DNA from: Paracidovorax wautersii
Lineage (GTDB): Bacteria > Pseudomonadota > Gammaproteobacteria > Burkholderiales > Burkholderiaceae_C
Length of the DNA: 64,000 bases
Assembly (NCBI RefSeq): GCF_900113035.1
Contig: NZ_FONX01000016.1
Span: 1 to 64,000 of the forward strand
Direction: 5' to 3'
The translations under genes and the position numbers were made by a program. Position 1 is the stretch's first letter. Every line of letters begins with the position of its first letter. A model generated the notes under the pieces. The model had not been told where the DNA came from. It searched no databases and was given only the letters and a program-made list of their open reading frames with translations. Of this stretch, positions 53,305 through 62,413 are shown piece after piece.

Positions 53305-54326
53305 GGTGCGACGCCTTCGTCGATCTGTTCCTGCGCCAGGCGGCGCAGGTGGCGGCGCAGGCGCACCAGGCCGATGTCGTGCTGGTAGAGGTTCTCGCGC
53401 TGGTTGGCGTCCAGCTCCATCTGTTCCATCATGATCCGGTCCTGCTCCAGCACGGCCCAGTGGCGCGCTTCCAGGCGGTTGCGGTAGAGGAAGCGCCAGG
53501 TGTCGCGCATCCAGCCCTGCACCTTGCGGCAGCGCCAGAAGAACACCGCGCACAGGTCGGCGCTGATGGGCGTGACGCAGGCCACGATGGCGAAGTTGCC
53601 GCCCGGGCCGCCAGTCTTGGGGTACGGGATCTCCAGGCGCATCCAGTGCACGCCCGTGCTGCCCCATTCGGTCCAGTCGAAGTTCACGCCGCGCTGGCCC
53701 ACCTTCTCGAAGACGAAGCCGTCATCGGTCTCGCGCACCTGGAAGGTGGCCTTGCTGTCGCCCTCGGCCATGGAGTGCGACTGCTTGTGCAGGAACGTGC
53801 CGTGCATGGGGTCCATGACGTTGTCCAGCGCGTAGCGGTAGTCGCTGCGCCATTCGGCGTAGCAGAGGAAGTTGGAATAGTCGGGCGAGGTGAGCTCTTC
53901 GGGCAGCCTGAACTCGGGCGCCTCATCCACGGACTTGTCGCTGTTGTAGAGAAAGATGGCGCCATGCGCCTCGCGCACATGGAAGGCCAGCGCCGCGCGC
54001 GAGCCTTCGAGCTTGCAGCCGGGGCTGCCGGGCACCTTGGTCACCGTGCCGTCGCAGCGCACTTCCACGCCGTGGTAGGGGCAGGCCAGGCGGTCGCCCA
54101 GCACCACGCCCTGCGACAGCGGCGCGCCGCGGTGCGGGCAATGGTCTTCCAGCGCGTGGACCTGGCCCGCGGCATCGCGCCACAGGGCGATCTTGCGGCC
54201 GAAGCGGCGCAGCGAAACGGGCTGGGTCTTCACGAAGTCCGAGGGGCAGACCGCGTACCAGAGGTTCTTCAGGCCTTTGTTGAGCAGGCTGTCCACCGGG
54301 TCGATGGTGATGGTTTGTACGTTCAT
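53301..54326 (-). CDS. Rieske non-haem iron oxygenase (VanA/phthalate type)
   Basis: This is the terminal oxygenase, which dihydroxylates or O-demethylates an aromatic acid. The Rieske ligands are Cys63, His65, Cys82 and His85 (CPH and CPYH). The mononuclear iron motif is N169, D172, H175, H180 in DNVMDPMHGTFLH. The 341-residue length and alpha-only composition place it with vanillate demethylase and phthalate dioxygenase. The exact substrate is not readable. It is coupled to its reductase. Confidence 0.94.
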   Translation of the reverse strand: MNVQTITIDPVDSLLNKGLKNLWYAVCPSDFVKTQPVSLRRFGRKIALWRDAAGQVHALEDHCPHRGAPLSQGVVLGDRLACPYHGVEVRCDGTVTKVPGSPGCKLEGSRAALAFHVREAHGAIFLYNSDKSVDEAPEFRLPEELTSPDYSNFLCYAEWRSDYRYALDNVMDPMHGTFLHKQSHSMAEGDSKATFQVRETDDGFVFEKVGQRGVNFDWTEWGSTGVHWMRLEIPYPKTGGPGGNFAIVACVTPISADLCAVFFWRCRKVQGWMRDTWRFLYRNRLEARHWAVLEQDRIMMEQMELDANQRENLYQHDIGLVRLRRHLRRLAQEQIDEGVAP

Positions 54327-54350
54327 GGGGCTCTCCAGTCCTGCTCGGTA

Positions 54351-54572
54351 TCAATGGCCCAGCCGCGCCATCAGCGCCTGGAAGCTGTCTTCGGTCCAGG
54401 CCTCGCCGTTCTCGCCGGCGGGGCCGCTGCGGTTGAGGTGGGCCACCAGCTCGGGCAGGGTCTGCACGCCGGCGCCGAAGGCGCGCTCGATGGCGTCGCC
54501 CAGCAGGTCTTCCATCAGGGTGGGTGCACGTTCGCGCGCCTGGTGGGGCTCGAGATAGCGATCAGCAGCCAT
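54351..54572 (-). CDS. small recombinase-like helix-turn-helix protein (73 aa)
   Basis: I see a short protein with two helical segments (LMEDLLGDAIERAFGAGV and SFQALMARLGH) and no membrane or signal segment. Similar small proteins often precede Rieske oxygenase genes and have been described as recombinase-like helix-turn-helix proteins. The role is unknown. It lies 24 bp before the oxygenase and 33 bp after the Bug gene on the same strand. Confidence 0.7.
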   Translation of the reverse strand: MAADRYLEPHQARERAPTLMEDLLGDAIERAFGAGVQTLPELVAHLNRSGPAGENGEAWTEDSFQALMARLGH

Positions 54573-54605
54573 GGTTCTTTCCTTCGAAAACGGTCTTGTG
54601 GGGGA

Positions 54606-55583
54606 TCAGTCGGCGCGGATGTCGAGATCCTTGATGAGCTTGCCGAAGCGGTTGAAATCGGCGGCGTTGGTCTTTTCCAGGCGCGCGGGCTCGCCGCCCG
54701 CGGGCAGCGCGCCGAAGGTGGCCATCCTGGAAACCACGTCGGGCATCTTCAGGATCTCGTTGAGCTGGGTGTTGAGCAGCTTGGCGACCTCGGGCGGCAT
54801 GCCCTTGGGGCCGAACAGGCCCTGCCATGCCGACACCTCCACGCCCTTGATGCCCTGTTCGGCGAGCGTGGGCACGTTGGGAGCCAGCGCGCTGCGCTGG
54901 CTGTCGGCCACGGCCAGGGCGGTGGCCTTGCTGCCGACGTAGGGCGCGATCGGTCCCCAGGTCATGAAGGTCACGGGCACATGGCCGCCGATCAGGTCGG
55001 TGACGGCCGGCGCCACGCCCCGGTAGGGGATGTGCGCGATGCGCGTGCCGGCGGCGCGGTTGAACATCTCGCCCAGGATGTGCATGGGCGAGCCGCTGCC
55101 GGGGCTGGCATAGGTCAGGCCGTCGCCCTTGCCCTGCGCGATCAGCGTCTTCATGTCCTTGATGCCCGAAGCCTGGCTGACGGCCACGAACATCGGCTGG
55201 ACGCTGGTCTGCACGATGGGCGTGAAGCCGTTCAGCACGTCGTAGCTGCTGCCCGACGCGGTCTTGAGCACGAACTGCGCGATGGCGAAGGTATTGGGCG
55301 CCAGCAGCAGCGTGTAGCCGTCCGGCGCGGCCTTGGCCACGTGGGCGGTGCCGATGGTGCCGCTGGCACCGGGGCGGTTGTCCACCAGCACCGGCTGGCC
55401 CAGCCGCGTGGACAGCTTCTCGGCAAACAGGCGCGCCATGGCGTCGGTATCGCCACCGGCCGGATAGGCCACGACGATGGTGATGGGCTTGGCCGGATAG
55501 GCCTGCGCCATGGCGCTGCCGGCCATGGAGGCTGCAGCCAGAGATGCAGCGGCAAGAAAAACCTGACGACGTGTCTTGTTCAT
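54606..55583 (-). CDS. Bug-family tripartite tricarboxylate transporter substrate-binding protein
   Basis: This is a periplasmic binding protein of the TctC/Bug type, 325 residues. The signal peptide has an Arg pair and ends in AMAQAYPAKPI. The motifs PAGGDTDAMARLFA and VDNRPGASGTIGTAHVAKAAPDGYTLL are diagnostic. Orphan Bug proteins are very common in Burkholderiales. This one probably binds the pathway's aromatic or carboxylic substrate, perhaps for sensing, since no TctAB permease is present here. Confidence 0.95.
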   Translation of the reverse strand: MNKTRRQVFLAAASLAAASMAGSAMAQAYPAKPITIVVAYPAGGDTDAMARLFAEKLSTRLGQPVLVDNRPGASGTIGTAHVAKAAPDGYTLLLAPNTFAIAQFVLKTASGSSYDVLNGFTPIVQTSVQPMFVAVSQASGIKDMKTLIAQGKGDGLTYASPGSGSPMHILGEMFNRAAGTRIAHIPYRGVAPAVTDLIGGHVPVTFMTWGPIAPYVGSKATALAVADSQRSALAPNVPTLAEQGIKGVEVSAWQGLFGPKGMPPEVAKLLNTQLNEILKMPDVVSRMATFGALPAGGEPARLEKTNAADFNRFGKLIKDLDIRAD

Positions 55584-55643
55584 GGTGGGGCCGTGGGAGT
55601 GGTGGTGGAGGAATGGGGGGCTTCGCGCGCGGCTTGGCCGGGG

Positions 55644-56618
55644 TCAGTGCCGCTTGTCGGTGAGGAACTTGCCGTCGCTGGAACCCACGCCCTTCTGGCG
55701 CCGGGTATTGCCATCGATGCCGCCATCGATGGCCCATTCGGCGAACACGGTGGGGCCGGGCTCGAACTCGCGCGGCTGCCAGTCGGCGGTGAGCTGGTCC
55801 TCGTCGGCGTAGTACTCGACCAGGGCGCCGGCCGGGCTCTTGAAGTACCAGAAGTAGGCCGAGGAGACGGGGTGGCGGCCCGGGCCGAGCTGGGTATCCC
55901 AGCCGCAGCGCGAGATGTGCAGGCCGCCGCCGAAGACCTCGTGGATGTCGCGCACCGTGAAGGCCACGTGGTTCAGGCCCGCGTCCCTGGCCGGGCGCTG
56001 CAGCAGGAAGAGGTCGTGGTGGCCGCCGTCAGGGGCGCAGCGCAGGAAGGCGCCGCGCTCGGGGTAGCGGTCCGAGGCCGCGAAGCCGAAGTGGTCCACG
56101 TAGAAGCGCTCGCAGGCCTGCACGTCCTTGACGAAGAACACCACGTGGCCGACCTCGATGGGCTGGGCGCGCTCGTAGGCCGGGCTGGCCTGGTCGATGC
56201 GGTCCTTGCGGCTCCAGGTGTTGTAGGCCGCGCTGGCCACCTGCACCTCGCGCTTTCGCGTGACCTGGAAGCGGACCGAGAGGCCGTTGGGGTCGGTGCA
56301 TCCGATGCGCGTTCCGTGGGTGCCATCGGTCCTCACGAAGCCCGGCAGCGCGGCGATGCGGTCCGCGTAGAGCGCCAGGTCCGCCTCGCTTTGCACGCCC
56401 CAGACCACCTCGCGCAGCGTGGGGCCGGCCTCGATGGCGGGCGGCAGCTCCGGGTGATCCGCGGTGGCGACGATCACGCGGCAGCCGTTGAGGGTCTCGA
56501 ACACCAGCCGGTCGTCCGCCTCCTGCACCAGCGCCAGGCCCCAGTCCAGGAAGAAGCGGCGACAGGTCGGCAGGTCGTCCGCGCCGTAGGTGATCTCGTC
56601 TATGCCCAGTACGCTCAT
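55644..56618 (-). CDS. extradiol ring-cleavage dioxygenase-type VOC protein
   Basis: This 324-residue two-domain vicinal-oxygen-chelate protein resembles 2,3-dihydroxybiphenyl 1,2-dioxygenase. The metal triad fits: His158 (GHVVFF), His217 (NHVAF) and Glu268 (VEYY), all in the C-terminal domain. It probably opens the ring of a dihydroxylated product made by the Rieske enzyme. GGAG precedes the ATG at 56618. It is 11 bp after the aldehyde dehydrogenase gene. Confidence 0.88.
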   Translation of the reverse strand: MSVLGIDEITYGADDLPTCRRFFLDWGLALVQEADDRLVFETLNGCRVIVATADHPELPPAIEAGPTLREVVWGVQSEADLALYADRIAALPGFVRTDGTHGTRIGCTDPNGLSVRFQVTRKREVQVASAAYNTWSRKDRIDQASPAYERAQPIEVGHVVFFVKDVQACERFYVDHFGFAASDRYPERGAFLRCAPDGGHHDLFLLQRPARDAGLNHVAFTVRDIHEVFGGGLHISRCGWDTQLGPGRHPVSSAYFWYFKSPAGALVEYYADEDQLTADWQPREFEPGPTVFAEWAIDGGIDGNTRRQKGVGSSDGKFLTDKRH

Positions 56619-56629
56619 ATCCTGCTCCT

Positions 56630-58105
56630 TCAATTCGCCCAAGCGATCGGGCTTTCGTTCATGCCCCAGTACAGGCTCTTTTGCTCCATGTACTGCTGGA
56701 TGCCCAGCCGTCCCTTCTCGCGGCCCAGGCCGCTGTCGCGCCAGCCGCCGAAGGGCGTGGAGATGGAGAACTGCTTGTAGGTGTTGATCCAGACCGTGCC
56801 GGCCTGCACCGCGCGGCCGATGCGCCAGGCGGCCTTGTAGTCGCGCGTCCAGATGCCGGCGGCCAGCGCATAGACGCTGTCGTTGGCCTGGGCGAGCAGG
56901 TCGTCCTCGCCGTCGAACGGCATGGCCACGAGCACGGGGCCGAAGATTTCCTGCTGGCAGATCTGCCAGTCGTTCTTCACGCCGCCGAGGATGGTGGGGC
57001 GGTAGTAGTAGCCGCGCTCGAACTGCGCGCCCTCGGGCCGGTGGCCGCCCGTGAGCAGCTGGCCGCCTTCGGACAGGCCCAGCGCCACATAGCCTTCGAT
57101 GGATTCGCGGTGCTTCGCCGTGATCAGCGGGCCCATCTGCGTGCGCTCGTCGGCCGGGTCGCCCACCCGCAGCGCAGCGGCCTTGGCCGTGAGGCGCTCC
57201 ATGAACTCGGCGTAGAGGCTGCGGGCCACGAACAGGCGCGAGCCCGCGATGCACGACTCGCCCGAGGAGCTGAAGATGCCGTAGAGCACGCCGTTGACGG
57301 CATGGTCGAGATCGGCATCGGCCAGCACCATAGTGGCCGACTTGCCGCCCAGCTCCAGCGAGACCGGCATCATCTTGTCGGCCGCGATGCGGGCGATGTG
57401 CTTGCCCGTGGACGTGCCGCCCGTGAACGACACGCGCTTGACCAGCGGGTGCTGGGTGATGGCGTCGCCGATCACCGAGCCCCGGCCCGGCAGCACGCTG
57501 ACCAGGCCCCTGGGCACGCCGGCCTCTTCGCAGATCCTGGCCAGCTCCAGCGCCAGCAGCGGCGTGGCCTCGGCGGGCTTGACGACCACGGCGTTGCCGG
57601 CCGCCAGCGCGGGGGCGAGCTTCTGCGCCTCGCTGGCGATGGGCGAGTTCCACGGCGTGATGGCCGCGACCACGCCCATGGGCTCGTACACGCTCATGGT
57701 CATGAAGTCGCCGCGCGAGGGCGTGATGGTCTCTTCCATGGTTTCGCAGGCGGCGGCGAAGAACTGGAAGGTGGCGGCGGCGCTGGCCACCAGCATGCGC
57801 GTTTCCTTGATGGGCTTGCCGTTGTCCAGGCGCTGCAGCTGGGCCAGCGGCTCGGCGCGCTCGCGGATCAGCTGGGCCACGCGGTGCAGCACGGCCGCGC
57901 GCTCGTGGGGCTTTTTCTGGGCCCAGCCGCTGGTGCGGAAGGCATGGTCGGCCTTCTCGATGGCCTCGTTCACATCCTCCAGGCTGGGCGCGCGCAGGCG
58001 GCCCACCACCTCGCCGGTGGCGGGGTAGAGGGTGGCCGATTCGCTGCCGCCGCCCAGGCGCCATTCGCCGGCGATGTTGATGGGGAGCAGTTCCAGGTTC
58101 GACAT
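56630..58105 (-). CDS. NAD(P)+-dependent aldehyde dehydrogenase
   Basis: This enzyme oxidises an aldehyde to its acid. The 491-residue protein has the conserved Asn153 (PWN), catalytic Glu251 (LELGGKSA) and Cys285 (GESCIAGS). Likeness to betaine-aldehyde or muconic-semialdehyde dehydrogenases is general. In context the substrate should be the semialdehyde from ring cleavage or the aldehyde released by the ThDP enzyme. Confidence 0.94.
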   Translation of the reverse strand: MSNLELLPINIAGEWRLGGGSESATLYPATGEVVGRLRAPSLEDVNEAIEKADHAFRTSGWAQKKPHERAAVLHRVAQLIRERAEPLAQLQRLDNGKPIKETRMLVASAAATFQFFAAACETMEETITPSRGDFMTMSVYEPMGVVAAITPWNSPIASEAQKLAPALAAGNAVVVKPAEATPLLALELARICEEAGVPRGLVSVLPGRGSVIGDAITQHPLVKRVSFTGGTSTGKHIARIAADKMMPVSLELGGKSATMVLADADLDHAVNGVLYGIFSSSGESCIAGSRLFVARSLYAEFMERLTAKAAALRVGDPADERTQMGPLITAKHRESIEGYVALGLSEGGQLLTGGHRPEGAQFERGYYYRPTILGGVKNDWQICQQEIFGPVLVAMPFDGEDDLLAQANDSVYALAAGIWTRDYKAAWRIGRAVQAGTVWINTYKQFSISTPFGGWRDSGLGREKGRLGIQQYMEQKSLYWGMNESPIAWAN

Positions 58106-58140
58106 GGGGAGCCTCTCTCGTTCTTGCAGATGCGGCGGCC

Positions 58141-59835
58141 TCACGCGGCCTTGGCGGTGGCCGGGATCTGGTCCAGCTTGTTCACGGGCGGGCCCGAGAA
58201 CGTGGCCTTGAAGCTGCCGATGGCGCGCATGTCGATTTCCAGCAGGAACGGGCCCTTCTGGTTCCAGGCGCCCTGCAGCACGGCGGGCAGCTCTTGGAGG
58301 TTCTGCACGCGGGCATGCGGCAGATGCAGGGAGGCGCACAGCTGCGCGTAGTCGGGCGTGTGCAGCTCCACGTAGCAGCGGCGGCCGCCGTAGGAGGCGT
58401 CCTGGATGTTCTGGATCACGCCGTAGCGCTGGTCGTTCATCAGCACGATCAGGGTGTCGCACTGCTCCTGCACCAGCGTGGCCAGCTCGCCCAGGTTCAG
58501 GATGAAGCCGCCATCACCCGCCAGGGCCAGCGTCTTGCGGCCCGAATCGGTCACCGCCGCGCCCACGGCCGCACCGATGGCCATGGGCATGCCCATGCCG
58601 ATGCCGCCGCCCGTGGCGTGCACGCCCGCGTTGGGCGCGAAGAAGCGCAGCTCGCGGTTGCCCCAGGTGCTGTTGGAGACGGTCACGTCGCGCACCCAGT
58701 TGAAGTGGCGGCCGGCCACCTGCTGCAGCTGCTGCACCAATGCGCTGTACGGGCCCAGGCCGTCGCGCATGGTGGCCACGGCCTCGTCGTGCACCTGGCG
58801 CAGGTCGGCCAGCAGTTCGGGATCGGCCCGGTAGCCGCGCGCCTCCAGCCGGTCGGCCAGGCCCGTGAGGGCCAGGGCCGAGTCGCCGCAGACGAAGCCG
58901 TCGTCGGCATAGCAGCGGCCCTGCTGGGCGGCGTCCACGTCGATGCGCAGCAGCGGGCGCGGCAGCTTCAGCTCGTACTTCAGCGTTTCGTTGCTGCGCA
59001 GGCGCGTGCCCACGGCCAGCATGGCGTCGCAGCGCTGGTAGAAGGCCTCGACGGGCTTCTGGATGTTGTAGGCGCCCAGGGAGGCGGGGTCGTCCTCGGC
59101 CACGATGCCGCGGCCCTGGCCGGTGCTGACGATGCCGAAGCCCAGCGCCTTCAGGCGCTGCACGGCCGCGACGGCATGGCGGGCGCCGCCGCCCAGCCAC
59201 AGCAGCGGGCGCCTGGCCTTGGCCAGCGTGTCGGCCAGCGCGTCCAGCGAGGCCTCGCTGGGCGCCAGCACGGCCACCGGCAGCGGCGACAGGTCCGCCG
59301 GCATGTCGATCACGGCCTGCTGGATGTCGATGGGGATCTCCACGCTCACCGGGCCGGTGGGCGCGGTCATCGCGGCCTGCACGGCGGCCTTGAGGGTGGA
59401 CAGGCAGGTCTCGGCGCTGCGCACGCGGAACGCGGCCTTGGACACGGCGCCCAGCATGGTCAGCTGGTCGGGCGCCTCGTGGATGTACGACAGCTTCTGG
59501 TCCAGGTACTGCGTCTCGATCTGGCCGGTGATGTGCAGCAGCGGCGTGCCGGCCGTATAGGCTTCCACCAGGCTGCCGGCGATGTTGCCCGCGGCCGGGC
59601 CGGTGCTGGTGATGCACACGCCCAGGCTGGAGGTGGAGCGCGCGCAGGCGTCGGCCATGTTGCCGGCGCCGGCCTCGCCGCGCGCCATGACGAAGCGGAC
59701 GTTGCCCCGTGCATGCATCGCGTCGAGGATGGGCATGTTGTGGATGGAGATCACCCCGAATGCCGCCTTGACGCCGCAATGCTCGAGAAACTCGGCGATG
59801 ACGGCGCCGACGGTGATTTTTTGGGGACTAGGCAT
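58141..59835 (-). CDS. thiamine-diphosphate-dependent enzyme (decarboxylase/ALS-like)
   Basis: This 564-residue ThDP enzyme has the acetolactate synthase/benzoylformate decarboxylase layout. The catalytic Glu54 lies in MARGEAGAGNMADACAR, and the ThDP motif begins GDGGFILNLGEL and ends VLMNDQRYG. The middle domain lacks a clear FAD signature. It could decarboxylate a 2-oxo acid to an aldehyde for the neighbouring dehydrogenase. ATG 59835 overlaps the SDR stop by 8 bp. Confidence 0.9.
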   Translation of the reverse strand: MPSPQKITVGAVIAEFLEHCGVKAAFGVISIHNMPILDAMHARGNVRFVMARGEAGAGNMADACARSTSSLGVCITSTGPAAGNIAGSLVEAYTAGTPLLHITGQIETQYLDQKLSYIHEAPDQLTMLGAVSKAAFRVRSAETCLSTLKAAVQAAMTAPTGPVSVEIPIDIQQAVIDMPADLSPLPVAVLAPSEASLDALADTLAKARRPLLWLGGGARHAVAAVQRLKALGFGIVSTGQGRGIVAEDDPASLGAYNIQKPVEAFYQRCDAMLAVGTRLRSNETLKYELKLPRPLLRIDVDAAQQGRCYADDGFVCGDSALALTGLADRLEARGYRADPELLADLRQVHDEAVATMRDGLGPYSALVQQLQQVAGRHFNWVRDVTVSNSTWGNRELRFFAPNAGVHATGGGIGMGMPMAIGAAVGAAVTDSGRKTLALAGDGGFILNLGELATLVQEQCDTLIVLMNDQRYGVIQNIQDASYGGRRCYVELHTPDYAQLCASLHLPHARVQNLQELPAVLQGAWNQKGPFLLEIDMRAIGSFKATFSGPPVNKLDQIPATAKAA

Positions 59836-60634
59836 GGCGGGAAAGGCCTCCGGAAACATCGATGTGGCTGCCCGTGGTGTAGGAAGACAGGGGCGTGGCG
59901 AGATAGAAGATGGCGCGCGCGGCCTCGTCGGGCGTGCCCAGGCGGCCGAGCGGAATGGATTTCTTGCGGGCGAGATCGGCGCTCCACTGCGCCCAGTCCT
60001 GGCCGCGGTCCTCGCGCGCCTCGAAGCGGCGGCGCCACTGGCCGGACTCGATCAGGCCGACCAGGATGCCGTTCACGCGCACGCCCTTGGGCGCGAACTC
60101 GGTGGCCATGGAGCGCACCAGGTTCTTGAGGCCGGCCCGCGCGGCCGAGGTGGCGACCATGTGCGGCTCGGGCTGGGACGCCAGCAGCGAGTTCACGCAG
60201 ACGATGGCGGCCCCTTCGCCCCGTTCGAGCTGGGGCAGGAAGGCGCGGGTGGGGTGCAGCACCGAGAAGAACTTCAGGTGCAGCTCCTCGGTCCAGGCGT
60301 CGTCGGTGGTGCTCTCGAAGGTGGAGACGCGGCCCTGCCCTGCGTTGTTGACGAGGATGGTGGCCGGGCCCAGCGCGGCCTCGCTGTCCTGGGCGAACTG
60401 CTGCACCTGGGCCGCATCCAGCACGTCGCAGGCCTGGGCGAAGAGGCGGCGCTCGCGCGCCTGCGGATGGCGCTGCAGCAGGTGCTGCACGGCCTGCTCC
60501 AGGCGTTCGGGGTTGCGGCCGCACAGGGCCACGCGCGCACCCTGGGCCAGCAGCAGGTCCACGGTGGCCAGGCCGATGCCCGAGGAGCCGCCGGTCACGA
60601 CGGCCGTCGTGTTGCCGAGTCTGAAATCAAGCAT
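59828..60634 (-). CDS. SDR-family protein without the usual catalytic Tyr
   Basis: This is a 268-residue short-chain dehydrogenase/reductase fold protein. The nucleotide motif TGGSSGIG and NNAG are intact. The catalytic region reads HMVATSAARAG where YxxxK is expected, so both Tyr and Lys are lost, although a Ser (VNSLLAS) remains. Such members may bind the cofactor without classical reduction. It overlaps the ThDP gene and the IclR gene by 8 bp each. Confidence 0.88.
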   Translation of the reverse strand: MLDFRLGNTTAVVTGGSSGIGLATVDLLLAQGARVALCGRNPERLEQAVQHLLQRHPQARERRLFAQACDVLDAAQVQQFAQDSEAALGPATILVNNAGQGRVSTFESTTDDAWTEELHLKFFSVLHPTRAFLPQLERGEGAAIVCVNSLLASQPEPHMVATSAARAGLKNLVRSMATEFAPKGVRVNGILVGLIESGQWRRRFEAREDRGQDWAQWSADLARKKSIPLGRLGTPDEAARAIFYLATPLSSYTTGSHIDVSGGLSRHA

Positions 60635-61484
60635 GGCCGCCTCCTGCGCGCCGCGCGTCGATGGACAGGACTTCCGCGCCGTCCTGCGGCCGGTAGTTGA
60701 GCTGGGCAGAGAGCTCGTCGGCCGCGGCACGCACGCGCGGCACCAGCTGCGCCTGGTGTTCGGGGTCGATGCGGGCCGAGGCCAGGGTGACCCCCAGCGC
60801 GGCGATGACGCGGCCGCTGTGGTCGCGCACGGGCGCGGCGATGGTGGAGATCGAGCTTTCGTAGAAGCCCGAGCCGGCCACGTAGCCGAGCTCGCGGTCG
60901 GCCTGGACCAGGTCGAACAGTTCCAGCACGGTCCGGGGCGTCTTGGGCGAATAGCTTTCCAGGTGCGCTTCCGGATAGAGCGCACGCAGCTCGGGCATCG
61001 GCAGGTCGGCCAGCAGCAGGCGGCCGAGCAGCGTGGCGTGGGCCGGCAGGCGCGTGCCCACGCGCACCGAGCTGGTCAGCGGGGTGGGCGGCGTGACCTT
61101 GGCCACATAGACCACGGAGCGGCCGTCGCGCACCACGATGTTGCAGGGCACGCGGATCTCGGCGCACAGCCGTTCGATCACGGGCTGGCCCAGTTCGGTC
61201 AGATCCATGGAGGACATGAATTCGAAGCCCAGGCGGAGCACCGCCAGGCCCAGCCGGTAGTCGGTTCCGCCATCGGCGCGCTGCAGGAAGCCCAGGGTTT
61301 CCAGGGTGTTGAGCATGCGGAACACCGTGGCGCGGGGCAGCTTCAGGCGGCGGGCCAGCTCGGGCGCGCCCAGCGTGGCGTTGTCGCGGCCGAATTCCTG
61401 CAGCAGGCGCAGGCCGCGCTCCAGCGCGGGCACCATGTACTTGTCGGAGCCGCCGTCGGCGGGAGCGTTGTCGTTGTCACTCAT
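60627..61484 (-). CDS. IclR-family transcriptional regulator
   Basis: This 285-residue regulator has an N-terminal winged helix (ALERGLRLLQEF to RATVFRMLNTLETLGFLQR) and a C-terminal effector-binding domain (RVGTRLPAHATLLGRLLLADL, then STIAAPVRDHSGRVIAALGV). It is encoded within the operon it probably controls. The effector should be the aromatic substrate or an intermediate. The likely operator is the paired palindrome at 62287-62319. Confidence 0.93.
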   Translation of the reverse strand: MSDNDNAPADGGSDKYMVPALERGLRLLQEFGRDNATLGAPELARRLKLPRATVFRMLNTLETLGFLQRADGGTDYRLGLAVLRLGFEFMSSMDLTELGQPVIERLCAEIRVPCNIVVRDGRSVVYVAKVTPPTPLTSSVRVGTRLPAHATLLGRLLLADLPMPELRALYPEAHLESYSPKTPRTVLELFDLVQADRELGYVAGSGFYESSISTIAAPVRDHSGRVIAALGVTLASARIDPEHQAQLVPRVRAAADELSAQLNYRPQDGAEVLSIDARRAGGGHA

Positions 61485-61495
61485 GGCGGTGGCCC

Positions 61496-62272
61496 TCAGT
61501 TCATGACGAAGCCGCCGTTGACGGGCAGCACCTGGCCCGTCACGAAGCGCGCGCCGTCGGACAGCAGGTACGACACGGCGCCCGAGACGTCTTCGGGGCG
61601 CTGCTCGCGCTGCAGCGCGCGCTGGTCGATGTAGAGACGGTGGCGGTGCTCGGGCACGTATTCGGTGGCCTCCACCAGCACCAGGCCCGGCGCCACGGCG
61701 TTGACGGTGACGTTGTCGGCACCCATCTCGCGCGCCAGGGAATGGGTCATGGCCATCACGGCGCCCTTGCTGGCCACATAGGCCATGAGGTTGGGAGCGC
61801 CCCACAGCGCGGTGTCCGACGCCAGGTTGACCACGGCGCCGCGGCCGCTTTCACGCAGTGCGGCGCGGCAGGCGCGCGTCATGAGCCAGACGCCGCGCAC
61901 GTTGACGTTCATCACCTGGTCCCATTTTTCGAGCGTGATGTCGTCCATGCCCTTGCCGCCCGAGTCGGTGACGGCGGCGTTGTTGACCAGGCCGTCCAGG
62001 CCGCCCAGCAACTGCACCGCCTGTTGCGCGCACTGCGCGATGGAGTCGGGGTGGCTGGCATCGAAGCGCACGCCATGGGCCTGCAGGCCCTTGCCGCGCA
62101 GTTGCTCCACGGCCTGGACCAGCAGCTCTTCGCGCAGGTCGGCGAGCACGACCTGCGCACCCTGGGTGCACAGCGCCTGGGCGAAGGCGAAGCCGAGGCC
62201 GCGGGCGGCACCGGTCACGAGAATCCGGCGCCCGGCCAGCTGGCCCGTGAAATGCATGGCTTGTGTGGTCAT
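61496..62272 (-). CDS. SDR-family oxidoreductase (classical)
   Basis: This is a 258-residue NAD(P)-dependent alcohol/ketone oxidoreductase. The nucleotide motif TGAARGLG, the NNAA motif, Ser (NLASD), and the active-site YVASK (Tyr and Lys) are all present, and it ends with NGGFVMN. It is the first gene of the catabolic operon. It may oxidise an alcohol or a dihydrodiol to the ring-cleavage substrate. Confidence 0.93.
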   Translation of the reverse strand: MTTQAMHFTGQLAGRRILVTGAARGLGFAFAQALCTQGAQVVLADLREELLVQAVEQLRGKGLQAHGVRFDASHPDSIAQCAQQAVQLLGGLDGLVNNAAVTDSGGKGMDDITLEKWDQVMNVNVRGVWLMTRACRAALRESGRGAVVNLASDTALWGAPNLMAYVASKGAVMAMTHSLAREMGADNVTVNAVAPGLVLVEATEYVPEHRHRLYIDQRALQREQRPEDVSGAVSYLLSDGARFVTGQVLPVNGGFVMN

Positions 62273-62286
62273 CTCGCCCTTTCTTG

Positions 62287-62319
62287 TTTCATCTGTGAAA
62301 TGGTGGTTATTTCCTGAAA
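62287..62319 (-). promoter_or_regulatory. paired IclR-like operator
   Basis: Two palindromes lie close together: TTTCA-TCTG-TGAAA (62287-62300) and TTTC-CT-GAAA (62310-62319). Their centres are 21 bp apart, two helical turns, which would place two regulator dimers on one face of the DNA. They lie 15 bp upstream of the first gene of the operon. TTTC/GAAA half-sites resemble IclR sites. Confidence 0.55.
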
Positions 62320-62413
62320 CGCAGGCCAGTTTAGTAACGAATTCTTCAAAAAAGATAAGGGGAAACCCTTATTTGCTGGAACGCCCCCATCCCTCGCTGC
62401 GGCAGCCAGGCGT

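Noticed and set aside
53349-56780. Open frame of 1143 codons antisense to the Rieske, Bug and VOC genes
   Set aside because: It spans several real genes and their spacers, which no single gene would do, and lacks recognisable domains.
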